Shown here: positions 23,999-57,600 of the stretch, piece after piece | Layout: each line of letters begins with the position of its first letter | How positions within the stretch are numbered: the first letter of the stretch is position 1 | The notes under the pieces: generated by a model | Told to the model about the DNA's origin: nothing | What the model saw: the letters and a program-made list of their open reading frames with translations, nothing else | The model's database searches: none | Source: Phallusia mammillata | Taxonomy: Eukaryota; Chordata; Ascidiacea; Phlebobranchia; Ascidiidae | Direction: 5' to 3' | Assembly (NCBI GenBank): GCA_003260075.1 | Contig: QLIY01000025.1 | Span: forward strand, 309-64,308 | Length of the DNA: 64,000 nt | Program-made: the position numbers and the translations under genes

Positions 23999-25058
23999 AT
24001 GTTTTCAAGAGGAATTGTCTTCAGAAATGCAAATTGCGGGTCTATCAATCGCTTTGGTCTGTTCCTAGCTGCAAGTACCAACACAACGCTTGCTAAGTTT
24101 GTTCCTATAAACGGCAGAGCACAATACAAAAATAATATTTTGACTTGGAAGTCTCCAACCCTTGTTTCGAAACAGACCGTTTTTAAAACACCACAACAGT
24201 ATGACCATCAACGTTTCGGAAAGCTTTTATACGTCGGAAAAGATAGTCTCAAGCTGCAGCGTGAGCATTAATTTTCTAAGTCAAAAGTAAAAATGATTTA
24301 TCCATTTTGTTGTAACTGTTTTATTAACAGGATTACTGGGAGTTTTTTATTCCATGAGTTTTGGAATGGGAGTCATGTCACTATATATGCTATCCACTTT
24401 GGCAGACTCAACACTAACTGTAAGGACCATGTTTACTTTTGAGTCAACCACAGTTTAAACTCATTGTTTACGTTTAGGTTGTTGTGTTTGGAGCAAATGT
24501 TTTTATGTTTGCGGTTGCAAATCCGTATGGACTTTACCAATTTGGTAAGCGATATGTCAGTAAGCTGTATCACAATGCCAAGACGGATATGTACACTGTT
24601 GAATTATTATCACCATTCGTTGTATCAAACAGAAAGTATGTTTTGCTATTTGATTTTGTTTGTACTTATTTTGTAATGTACTTGTTTGTACTGTACAGGA
24701 TACAGTATTCACCCAAGGACTGCACCATGCCTAAGGGGCCAACTATGTTTACCTCATATTATGTAAAAAAGCATCCACTATTTGTAAATTCAGATCTTAT
24801 GAATTACAAAGACTACAGCGAGATGTTAAGGTATAAAACTTAAAATGGGGTATTTCATATTTACAAATTTTTTATGCGATACTTGTTTTTACAGTATGAA
24901 TATGTGATGTTTTTCTCAAGATAGTCACAAAATTATTTCATTGCAGATATGCAGGTGACTTAGACTATGAAAATCCTGACCGGCAACAACAGTACGATGA
25001 CATGGTTTCTGATGCTATAAAAAAGAAACAATCCAAATCTGATAGTGATACAACATAA
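23999..25058 (+). CDS. TMEM70: TMEM70, mitochondrial assembly factor
   Basis: Five exons (23999-24260, 24331-24419, 24478-24635, 24699-24830, 24947-25058) join in frame to 250 residues (human 260). The N-terminal 70 residues are basic and lack acidic clusters, as in a mitochondrial presequence. RFGKLLYVGK then starts the conserved TMEM70 region. Two membrane segments follow, one around LLGVFYSMSFGMGVMSLYML and one around VVVFGANVFMFAV, then the family signature KRYVSKLYHNAKTDMYT and the MFTSYYVKKHPLFVNSDLM segment. TMEM70 of the inner mitochondrial membrane helps assemble ATP synthase c-rings and complex I. The related TMEM186 and TMEM223 fit less well in the C-terminal region. The first ATG in frame is used. 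The frame is open a few codons upstream but contains no earlier ATG. Confidence 0.88.
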
Positions 25059-25536
25059 CATTAACCAAACTGTTAAAAATTATGTTGTGCTGTAAACGTT
25101 TTGCTTTGTCACGGTCAAATACAACTTTTTTCTGTTCCACTTAATATGTTGAATCCCCCCAAAAAACTGCTATGAACATCCTGTCTGACATCTTATAACA
25201 TACACCAAACAATTGTTTATTAACAAGTGGAATTTATTACAGTTGCCACACTGTGTGGTCAATTTTGTTGGATCAGGAAGTTATGATCCTGTTCAGGCAA
25301 GGTAAAAGAAAGAAAAATGCTAAGGAATAAATAAAATCCTGGTTGGCCTTTGGGTACAATTCTCCTACATGCAAGTTGCCTTACGTATGTAAAAAGCGAA
25401 GCACAGCAAATGAACATGTAAAAATCATTAAATAATTTTACTAAATGACAGATTTCAACGTGCAGTGGTTGTTTTTGAATTTACAATAAAACATTATATG
25501 TACACCAGTATGACTGGCCTATGATTGCCACAAAGT
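25059..25536. other. Convergent 3' spacer, TMEM70 / DDX5
   Basis: The two genes converge here. I see no coding sequence. The interval should hold the TMEM70 3' untranslated region. Confidence 0.5.
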
Positions 25537-25542
25537 TTTATT
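25537..25542 (-). promoter_or_regulatory. Poly(A) signal 3 nt after DDX5 stop
   Basis: AATAAA lies three bases beyond the TAA on the minus strand, again predicting a very short 3' untranslated region. Confidence 0.4.
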
Positions 25543-25545
25543 CAA

Positions 25546-45211
<19,666 letters not shown>

Positions 45212-45998
45212 TATTACTGGTTTTGCAAACATATGCAAGTATTTTTGCCACTGCCTTCGCAACATCGTTTGCATTTTTCATTTGGGTGCGGCCGTTTTTG
45301 TTGTTGAGCATTCTTTCTGCCATATTTTCTTTTCACACTTAATAAACACCACACAATGTTGACCGTTTGTTTTCATTAGATACCCGTGTTGGTCATTGTA
45401 TTAATTACCGATTTGAATTAGGCTACGTAGCATATCGGTGTACATTGTAATAACTGCCTTCCGGCAATGGCGTTACGATAACGACGTGGCCTTTAACGTT
45501 GTTTTAACGCGTGACTAACCATGCATGCAAGCTGATGGCCAGGGTACTACAGCAGAATATTATGATATTTCTTTGTTGCAAATAAGGGCTATTGATAATT
45601 GTTCGCAGTTAGACTCAGAAAAACCTTGTAAAATGACTGTTTATTGCATGAAAATGAGTTTTCTTGCAACGTAGTTTTCTTTTGACGACATCAAGCGGCA
45701 GAAATGCACCAATCAGAGAAAGCCACACATGGTTTACGCGAAATACGAGCACGGTTTGTTATCGTTGCTTGCTCGTTAACATATCACGTCAGTGTGGTAT
45801 ACTCGTACCTGAAGTCAGCTAGAGAGAGCTATGTTAGGTATCGAGTGCCGTTGCGATTTGCAGACAAACAAAATTGACAGTATTTTTAGGGGTTTAAAAT
45901 TTATGGCATCTTTACACTTGTCAAATGAAAACCTTGTTTTGCAGATCACAATTTTTGTAAAATTAGAATAGTTTCACCACCCTCTTCGACTTAACTGA
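45212..45998. other. ATR-PDIA6 spacer
   Basis: Holds the ATR 3' end, with AATAAA at about 45341-45346, and the presumed PDIA6 promoter. No other gene is seen. Confidence 0.6.
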
Positions 45999-47808
45999 AT
46001 GAAAATGTTGTTAAAGTTAACAGGTTTGTAGACTTTTACTGTTTCTTTGGTTTATTTATAATTTTCTTATTTTTACCAAATATCTTAACAGTTGTTTATT
46101 GTTACAGGTGTTTTACTTCTACATGTGACACTGTCATATGGGTTTTACGGTCCCAATGATGATGTTGTTGAACTCACCCCCAGCAACTTCCAATCAAAAG
46201 TTGTTGATTCCGATGAACTTTGGATAATTGAATTTTATGCACCATGGTGTGGACATTGTCAGAGACTAACAGAAACATGGAAAGCTGTTGCTTCAAACTT
46301 GAAGGTAAAAATTGCTCTGACAAACTTTGTTTAACTCCTGTTGTGTTACTTTTGTGAAATCATTGTAAATCAGTACGCCAGGCATTTCCACATAGGCTAG
46401 AAAAATCTTCCCTTCGGTGGGATTTAAAGTTTAACAGTAGCTTTTTTAGGGAGCCTGTAATGTTGGTGCTGTTAATGCTGATGAGCATAAATCCCTTGGT
46501 GGCAGGTATGGTGTTCAAGGTTTTCCAACAATCAAAATCTTTGGGTATGATAAAGAGTCTCCCAAGGATTACCAAGGTAAACGCACTGTCTTATCTATTT
46601 GTAAGTTTTTGTAAGATATTTGCAATCCTGTATGAAAAAGTATAAAATATGTATATACCGCAGACAGTTTATACAGTTATAATCAACTTTAGGTGCACGC
46701 TCAGAAGATGCCATTGTAGACAATGCCATGAATGAAATCCGTCAAATGATGAAAGATAGAAAAGCGGTAAATATATTTTTTGTTCTCATTTACAAAGTAA
46801 AAATGAATTTGTTTTATTATGCATTTGTTTTCTGATGCAACAGCTTTAAAGTAATGACAATTTGCTTTAATAGGGAAAGAAATCTGGTGGAGGAAGCAGA
46901 TCTGGTGGTGGAGGCGGCGGTGGCAGCAATGACGTTGTAACCTTGACTGATGCCAACTTCAAAGAGTTAGTTTTGGACAGCAAGGAAACCTGGTTAGTTG
47001 AATTCTTTGCTCCATGGTGTGGCCACTGCAAAAATTTGGAGCCAGTTTGGAGATCAGCTGCTACTGACATTAAAGAAAAGACAGATGGTGGAGTAAAACT
47101 TGGTGCCCTCGATGCAACTGTCCACCAAGCAATGGCTTCCAAATATGGGGTAAGTTTAAAATCATATATATTGAAGTACATTGTGTATAAAATAAACACT
47201 TTTTCATGCTTGATTTTCAGTAACACTCTGTAGTCATTAGATATTATAGTGTATGTTTGCACTGTTATGTTTTCATACAGATTCGTGGCTTTCCAACCAT
47301 CAAAGTCTTTAGACAAGGTTTCAAAGATGATGCACCTATTGACTATGAAGGTGGAAGAGATGCTTCTTCAATCGTAAACAAGGCTATGGAATATTTTGAT
47401 GAAAACCTTGAGCCCCCATCAGTATGTTCTCTTTGTGCTGGTTTTTGAGTCTTATTTGACTTATTTTTTTACATTGAATTTATTAATTTGTTAGGTAGAT
47501 GAGCTGATTAATCAGGAAGTCTGGGAAGAAAAATGTGCCAAACAACTCTGCATTATTTCAGTTCTTCCTGACCTAATGGACAGTGGTGAGTGTGTCAATA
47601 TGTAGTTCCAGGACCGGTGACATCTTGTCCATTGTGTTTAAAACATACACAGTAATTTTTTACCATATTATTACTGTTTATGGGTTGCAGGCAAAGATGG
47701 AAGAAATGAGTACATTGACCTTCTAAAATCTTTGGGAGAGAAGTACAAAAAACAAAAGTGGGGCTGGGCATGGATTCCAGCGCTTGCCTTGCCTGAACTT
47801 GAAAAAAT

Positions 47809-47857
<49 letters not shown>

Positions 47858-48631
47858 GTGCAGGATACCCAGTAAGCAACATATTTTTTTAGAAAATATT
47901 TATAATGTTAAGTTTAAAATTCTGTTCCTGTGTAAGTTGATAGTTCGACATAATAAAGTAACATTACATGATGATTGGTTGCAATGAAAACAAACATTAA
48001 ATTCTAAATTTATGTGCTGTAGCACGATAGTAAGTCTCAATGGAGCTACATAAGATAGTCAAACACATACATTTTCTTTCAATATTCAGTAGCTGCAATT
48101 TTTCTAATCTTAAACTTGCTTTGCAGGCAATTGTTGCTATCAATGTCAGAAAAGAAGTATATGCTTCACACGCTGGTGCCTTCAGTGAGGAAGGATTAAA
48201 ACCGTTCCTTGGGGTTCTCACCTACGGAAGGGGACGAATGAACACATACCCATTACCAGCTGATAAAGTTCCTGAAATCAAGACCAGAGACCCATGGGAT
48301 GGAGAAGAAGCCCCACCAGTATGTGTAGTTTACATTTTTCACATGTGATATGTTTAAATTAGGCAAACCACACATCCTTTTTTGGAGGGCATGTCCTCCT
48401 TTTTAACAAAAAACAAGTTGTCCTCAAGAGGACAAGAAAAAGTGCCCCAATTTCCTCCTTTTGAAAGAATTTCTGATTTACTAAATACATATGTGACAAT
48501 TATGCCTTTGAAAACAGCCAAATTTTTTGGGGATTGAAATATGGCAGGCCTAATTTAAATGCAATATTTTTTTGCAGATTGAAGAGGAGGACGTTGACCT
48601 CAGTGATTTTAAATGGGATGATGAATTATGA
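45999..48631 (+). CDS. PDIA6: Protein disulfide isomerase A6 (P5)
   Basis: Ten exons: 45999-46023, 46108-46304, 46450-46576, 46693-46766, 46874-47149, 47281-47421, 47495-47585, 47691-47871, 48127-48318 and 48578-48631. The protein has a hydrophobic signal peptide, then two thioredoxin domains each with the active site APWCGHC. A glycine-serine rich linker ([17 protein letters not shown]) joins them. The non-catalytic b domain has CSLCAG-side sequence, WGWAW and [11 protein letters not shown]. The C-terminus KWDDEL is a KDEL-like ER retrieval signal. P5 oxidises and isomerises disulfides in the ER lumen. In exon 8 a run of 44 C (47810-47853) sits where GGAGYP should be preceded by about three residues. 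As written it breaks the frame. With nine bases in its place the protein would be 440 residues, the same length as human P5. Confidence 0.95.
47810..47853. repeat. Poly-C tract (44 nt) inside PDIA6 exon 8
   Basis: It interrupts coding sequence between PELEKI and GGAGYP. Because 44 is not a multiple of three, it shifts the frame. There is no duplicated flank. It is most likely not the native sequence. Confidence 0.9.
48353..48559. repeat. Possible MITE in last PDIA6 intron
   Basis: A perfect 12-bp inverted pair, TTTAAATTAGGC (48353-48364) and GCCTAATTTAAA (48548-48559), bounds 207 bp. Inside are the complementary phrases AGGACA / TGTCCT. No target duplication is evident. Confidence 0.35.
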
Positions 48632-49403
48632 TGTCACCAACTGAACAAACTAGACAATCTGAAGCATCGCTTGATTTTCCGTTTGCAGTAGTTATTGCTG
48701 ATCGCAACCGACCACTGTTGGTTGTTGTTTTAGCAGTGATATTGTGGTCATCCTATTTCAGCCATACTTTGGCTTAACCATCAGAGAAATTATCATTTTT
48801 CTGTCCAAAAGACAGAAGTGAATAAATAATCGTAAGCATTACCATGCAGCCCTACATTTGTATTTGTTGAAAATATTTATGTCACTTTCTGCTGTTCTTG
48901 TGTGCAGGAATAAACGAATGGTGACACAGTTTGTAAAGGGCAATTGTTCAGAGTGATTACATATGTCAGGAAAGGTTATTAGCAGCTTCAGGTTTTTTTG
49001 AGTAAATAGTCTTGTCTAAATGCATTAATATTGCTGACATTTGCGGCACAAACTTCTAGCAGAGATACATTTAATGTATTCACGAAGAAATTGAAAAATT
49101 TTTAAAAACACATTCTGTTATGCATCTTTGAGAAAATGTAACATGTTTTTGTTCAGTAGCTGGAGGTTGATCACGGCTGTTGTAATTACACAAGGCATTT
49201 TTAGGCAATGTTTGTGTGAAAGAGGACAAACTATAGCCAGTACCCATTTCTACCTTTCTAAACATTATTGGTGAATTACCCTAAAACTTAGATGTGTTTT
49301 GGCATGTGAATCTGGAACAGGTTATTTTCACAACAAACTGTATCATGATTCTCAAGAAAAACACAGACAACACATAATATTGTTTTTCTCATTTATTTCC
49401 ACT
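48632..49403. other. PDIA6 3' region / convergent spacer with RPL30
   Basis: AATAAA near 48822 is a likely PDIA6 poly(A) signal, with another at about 48910. No gene is seen before the RPL30 stop on the other strand. Confidence 0.5.
49392..49397 (-). promoter_or_regulatory. Poly(A) signal 6 nt after RPL30 stop
   Basis: AATAAA on the minus strand lies six bases past the TAA at 49404-49406. Such short trailers are common in ribosomal protein genes. Confidence 0.55.
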
Positions 49404-52201
<2,798 letters not shown>

Positions 52202-52354
52202 TTTGAAAACGTTGTGGATTGCGAAACTGCGCTGAGGAAAATAAAATTGTAATCAAAAATAGAGATTTAAAAACATTTTTCAATGACCTAGGGCCCTAAA
52301 AATCGCATTTTTTGTTATAAATATGAGTGAAGTTACTTACCTCCGTTTACCACG
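52202..52354. promoter_or_regulatory. RPL30 upstream region
   Basis: 153 bp separate the RPL30 ATG from a possible plus-strand coding start at 52355. No TATA box is evident. It presumably contains the RPL30 promoter. Confidence 0.4.
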
Positions 52355-52381
52355 ATGGCTCCACGCAAAAGGAGTTCAAAG
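52355..52381 (+). CDS. Possible first coding exon of an unidentified gene
   Basis: ATG begins a nine-codon basic peptide, MAPRKRSSK, followed by a good donor (AAG|GTGAGC). The position, head to head with RPL30, and the short basic start resemble first exons of nucleic-acid-binding proteins. I could not find downstream exons in 52382-54600, so this stays tentative. Confidence 0.25.
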
Positions 52382-54628
52382 GTGAGCGAACGATTTCTAT
52401 CTTGGCGAAAACTGATTTCTATGTATAATTGGTCAAAGATACAAGCAGTACTTTACGCAGTTTTGTCCCCTAAAAGAGTTCTAACTTATCCCCAACACAC
52501 TATTTTTTCTTTTTATTTACACTAGTTTTAGCAAACAACTGCTAAATTGTCCTTGTGAACATTCTCGTTCAAGAACGTCTCTGGAATAAAACATGACGCA
52601 AGACTTCTGAAAGATAACGTTTGTTCTTTTTGTTGCGGCTACAAGCCGTGCCGTTAGTAGTCTTTTTTAATAAAACCTAAGAAGACGATTTTGTAATGGA
52701 CACACATTTAGAATTAAATTTGTCGTTGTTTAAAAATGCATGTGTGAGCCTTTTCGAATATGAATGACCGTTTTCGTTTGACAATCTTCTATTTTGAAAA
52801 AAGTTCATTCCTAACAAACAAATTTGTGCTTTAATAAAAGGATTTTAATGTAATTATAAGACAAGCATTCACTACCGTAATCTCATAACTTAATGTAGCC
52901 TATGCAATAAAGGATAATAATTCACGAAGTGTCAGACGGTGTTAAGATGCTAAATTATACATCATCCGACCACGGGTTAACGAAACAACGGAATGAACTC
53001 CAGTTCAAGTGGGTTTAATCGAATTTACCTGATGGATGTTTCTCTGGGAATCCCAACCGCGTACCGAAGGATCGTATCTAAAACATCAAAAGCGACACAA
53101 AAAACTCGTTTTGGACAAGCCTAATGGCAGCAAACTGGAATTTTGCACATGGCCGAAACTATTATACAAACGAATTACACTTTTTTTCCCCAAAATCCTA
53201 TATTCAGTTGACAGCAGTATCTCTTAAAAGTAAAAAAATCTACATCAGTGCGTTTTTTGAATTGCGACTTCTGGTTCGAACAGGCTTTAACTGGAACAAA
53301 ACTAGATTTCCTTACTTGGTACAAACAACAATGCGCGTCATCGCAAAAGAAAACGCTTCGAATCCGCTTGACGATTTTTTTGTCGAAATCCAACGACGTT
53401 TATTGTTGTCAACAGCCAACGATGCTTCACGCTTAAGTTTAAATGACACGCTTTTTTCGTTAGCCGTGTAGGAGGTACATTTGTTTTTATGTAGTGTTTT
53501 CATTATGCTGATCTATATTCAAATCTGCCGTACATAGCCTCAAAAATGGAAGGCTGATAGGGCAGCTACGCCTTTAATGTATCCCGATACGGTTGACCGT
53601 GTGGTTACTGGGTGATGAAGCGTAGACGAGCGGTTGTGCTAAATCAAAGGCTTAAAACGAAATTGTTGTGAGGGAAGTGAGGTGTTAAAAAAGTACAGAT
53701 AGATAGTCTTTTAGGTTGAGCAGACGATTGACTTTCTGACCACCGCGCGTTGTGCCAACCTAAACAGGAAACAGCACATCGCCCTTAGTGGGCCTGCGGT
53801 TGCTACGGCGACACACAATACAGAAGAGCTGTGTGTGTTATTGTAAAAGTGCTGAACCAGCTTCAATTAGAGGCAGGAGCCGCCCGTATGTCGCAACACA
53901 ACGGTCACGTGTTTCCTGCTCGGTCTATTCAAAATGTGATGCAACTTTCATTGTTTCTAACGCTGGTTCAGGTGTATGTTAAAAAATGAATTGCAGCCAG
54001 AATAGTGATGATTGGCTGTATGTTTGTGACTGGCATAAAGTGGTATGATTATGTTTGCATTTTGTGGTCTACCCGGTTTGTATCCAATAAGACCACTTGG
54101 TTCTATCAGTCGTAGTTGATATCAGCTTTAGGAGAAAGGGAACCTTCAGCTCCGGCTGCCGCTGCTCTTGTTACGAGCGGTGAGAAAAACACAATAGTGA
54201 GACTGATGCAATCGACCTGTTGGAAACCTGGATTTCAGTTACCATGGTCGTAGTCTGCAACAGGTACATTCGGTTGTTGTTGGAATTATGTAACCTACCA
54301 ATGGATTAGTTTTTAAAGGTAAGCGCAGGAAGAACAAAATCAAAACAGAAGAGAGTATGCCGTAGCGGAAGGTGTCAATAATTGATGAGTCAGAAATAGA
54401 ATCAGTAGCAGAGAGAGATAGGTGTACAATGAAGGGTTGGTAACCTCGTAGTGACCCGAGTAAGCTGCGTTTAGGAGAATAACTACATACGGTTACATAA
54501 GATGTTGTTGAAACTAGTAATTAGGATGATATTGGTTTGTTTAACTACAGATAGTGTATGTTTTGATTACAGCTTCGTGTGTAGGGTTTAAGAGTAGTTG
54601 GCGAGTGAAGGGCGCTCAGGGTGGGACA
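52382..54628. other. Region before bestrophin, no gene recognised
   Basis: A plus-strand frame at 53124-53471 (115 codons) has no recognisable domain and unremarkable composition. The bestrophin promoter and any 5' untranslated exons should lie in the right half. Confidence 0.45.
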
Positions 54629-57600
54629 ATGACGGTGACGTACACCCACAAAGTGGCCAATGCGAGATTGGGAGGATTTTCGAGTCTGTTAGTACGATGG
54701 AGGGGAAGCGTGTACAAACTATTTTACAAGTAAGTTCCAAAACCTTTATCACTATACTATCACTAAACAACTTTAGGTACAAGTATATTGACAAAATGGG
54801 TAGATCAAAACTCTATAAATGGGGATGTTTTGTTTTCAGGGAGTTTCTTATCTACATTACGCTCTACTGTTTGTTGTCCTTGGTCTACCGTTTTGCACTT
54901 TTTGGGGACCAAAAGAAATACTTTGAGAAACTGTGCCTTCAGTTCCAGAATTACACAGACCTTGTGCCAATTAGCTTTGTATTGGGTAAGTGTCAACTTT
55001 TACTTCATGCATCAAATACCCTCGGGTCGTTACATGCCGTGCAGACAAGGCTAATATTGGCTTTGGCGTAGGCACGAAAACAGGTGCAAACACGTGTATT
55101 GTTGTCTTATACGTATATTTGCAGTAGTCCCTTAATGGTAGGTGCAAGTTTTTACACCATCCTGTTTGGAATTAATGATTAACGGACAACATTTCCTTTT
55201 AATTCCGTCCTGACAAAAAGCACAAAGCTCATTTTCTATAAACGGGTTTGATTGACAAAATGTACATGGAGCTTGACCATCTGTGTCTTCTCCTTGTGCT
55301 GTCATCAAATCTAATTCTTCATTCGATGGTCGCATGGGTCGATATCAAGACAAGCTTTGTTGAGGCTGCTAAATCGATTGACTGAAGCCGCCACCCTTCA
55401 AGTGACGTCGCCATTGCCTGTTTGTGACCGGAATGAACCGGTTTCGAGGTGGTTGCGAAAATGCGCGAGCCGTCTGGCAATGGGTGATTCCCGACAAACG
55501 CATGGTTGAACTGTGAATCACCTGGGAAAAGTGTGTTGCGAAATTTTTAACATAATCTCATGATTCTGGTAATTTGCTGCTATTTCAATATGTTTCGTAA
55601 CTTGACATATACAATGACAGAAGTTGTTTATTCCTTGCTCTTTTACCAACAATACATTCGCAGTGTTTTTGTTGGTTAATTTTAATGTCCATTTTCTAGT
55701 CGATTTTTTAGCCTTCCTTTTTATTGTTTTGTTTTTCAAACCAATGTATTGGCTACCTCGAGGTAGCCATTTGATCAATGGCACAATTACATGGATTTCA
55801 TCGCATTGCCTATTCCATCTCAGTAAGTTGGGATAATCAATCAAATCAATAAGTCGCAATTGATATTTTCCAAACGCAATTAGTGTTTTCCACAATCGCA
55901 TTAATTTGGACATTAAAAAAAAACTAAAAACGGTTGTATTAAAGCCAATGCGCAATCTGAAACATGAATCAGGGGCATATAGATTGCACAAGAGAGAATT
56001 GTTTTCCTGCTTTGACGGAACTTTAAAACCATAAAGATCATGTGACTGTGGTAAACTGTCCTCCCGTATTCTAGTTCAACAACATGCAAATTAGCTAAAC
56101 TGGTTAGTTGTGAACTTTTAACAACATCACTATACAAACAACATGAGTATTTACATATGGCGCAATCGCTGGGGTCGTTTGGTGGTTAAAAGTTGACAGC
56201 TGTAAATGTCTATACCAGTGCTCTTCAGCCTTTTTAGTGACGCGGAACCCTTAAGGTATTTTGTCAAACTTTGCGGAACCCCCATAAAATAATTTTAATG
56301 AATGTAATACAAGTAGGCTACATCAAAGAAAAAAGATGCATACACATCCAAAGCACATCACAATGGTTGACTTGAATTAAACGGTTAACTGAAACGCATT
56401 GTCGTGTTATTTGGATCGGTCGTTTCTACAGTAATCTCGCAACTTATAGCTAGAGTGTAACAAGGTTGTATTTATTACGTCACAATTGATCAATGGTGTG
56501 ACAAAGGTTAACAATATTGCACAGGCGAGCATTGCTGTTCGAAACAATGATACTATGAATCATTCGTGTTCGAATTGCTAGCCCCCGTGCAACCCTTTAA
56601 GTTCACTGAACCCCTGAAAGGGTTGTACGGAACCCTAGGGTTCCGTGGAACCCCGGTTGAAGAGCTCTAGTATATACTATCCCCCAAGGCTGTAGTAGCA
56701 ACGCTTCACTGGATCGTAACAAAAGTACCCCATTAAACAACAAGCTTGGCATGAAACTTGAGGCTTTCGTAACGTAGATAGATTGTTGCGAAATTAAAAA
56801 GAATATTTAATGCACAAAAACAAACATATGTACGAATTCTTCCATTCAAGCGCAATAATACCGATATATTTAATGGCAATGACAGTACAATCAGAGAATT
56901 ACACGCCTTAATCCTATACTTATATCAGACAAAGCGACTTATCTACGTAATTCTTTCATGGGTTTTATGTTTTGTACACACCGTTTTAATTATATTTCAT
57001 AACTTGATTTTAATTAGGTTATTATTTAAACGGCAAACCATATTATGATCATGGAAATGATCAGTTCGAATACAAACAAGTGACGATATTGGATTATACC
57101 TTATAGTTGCGTGTAGGCTACTTTCTTCGTTTACTGCGGATTTCGGTTATAAAGGTTAAGTGCTTAAACTGTTTGTACAGAGCCCCGCAATCATCCAACG
57201 ATCCGCGTAAAATGAGCCAAATTTTAGTACCCATTTAGTACGAACTGTAGAAACTGTATCACTAATGACTTGTGTTTTGTATGAATAGGGACATTTACCA
57301 ATTGGATTTCTGCCTGTTAAAGCATTCAAGCCATAAAAACCTTGCTAAACTCTCCACCACCAAAAAACTAAATACGTCACAATGCAGGCTTTTACGTCAC
57401 GATTGTTGTGGGTCGGTGGTGGTCTCAACTGGAGAATTTGCCTTTTCCTGATCGTTTGATGATGATCATCGGTTCCAATGTGCATGGTACGGACGACAGA
57501 GGTCGACTTCTACGCAGAACACTGCTTCGCTATCTCAACTTGTCGCAGGTAACGCTATAGGAACCACAGTTACTGCGGATATGCTTTTACAAATTTCAAG

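Noticed and set aside
47595..47882. Poly-Gly frame on the minus strand (and a poly-Pro frame on the plus strand at 47784-47987)
   Set aside because: Shadows of the C tract within PDIA6 exon 8. The true plus-strand frame is clear on both sides.
53124..53471. 115-codon plus-strand frame
   Set aside because: No domain, low complexity or splice evidence. Other frames in the same stretch are equally long, so it is probably chance.
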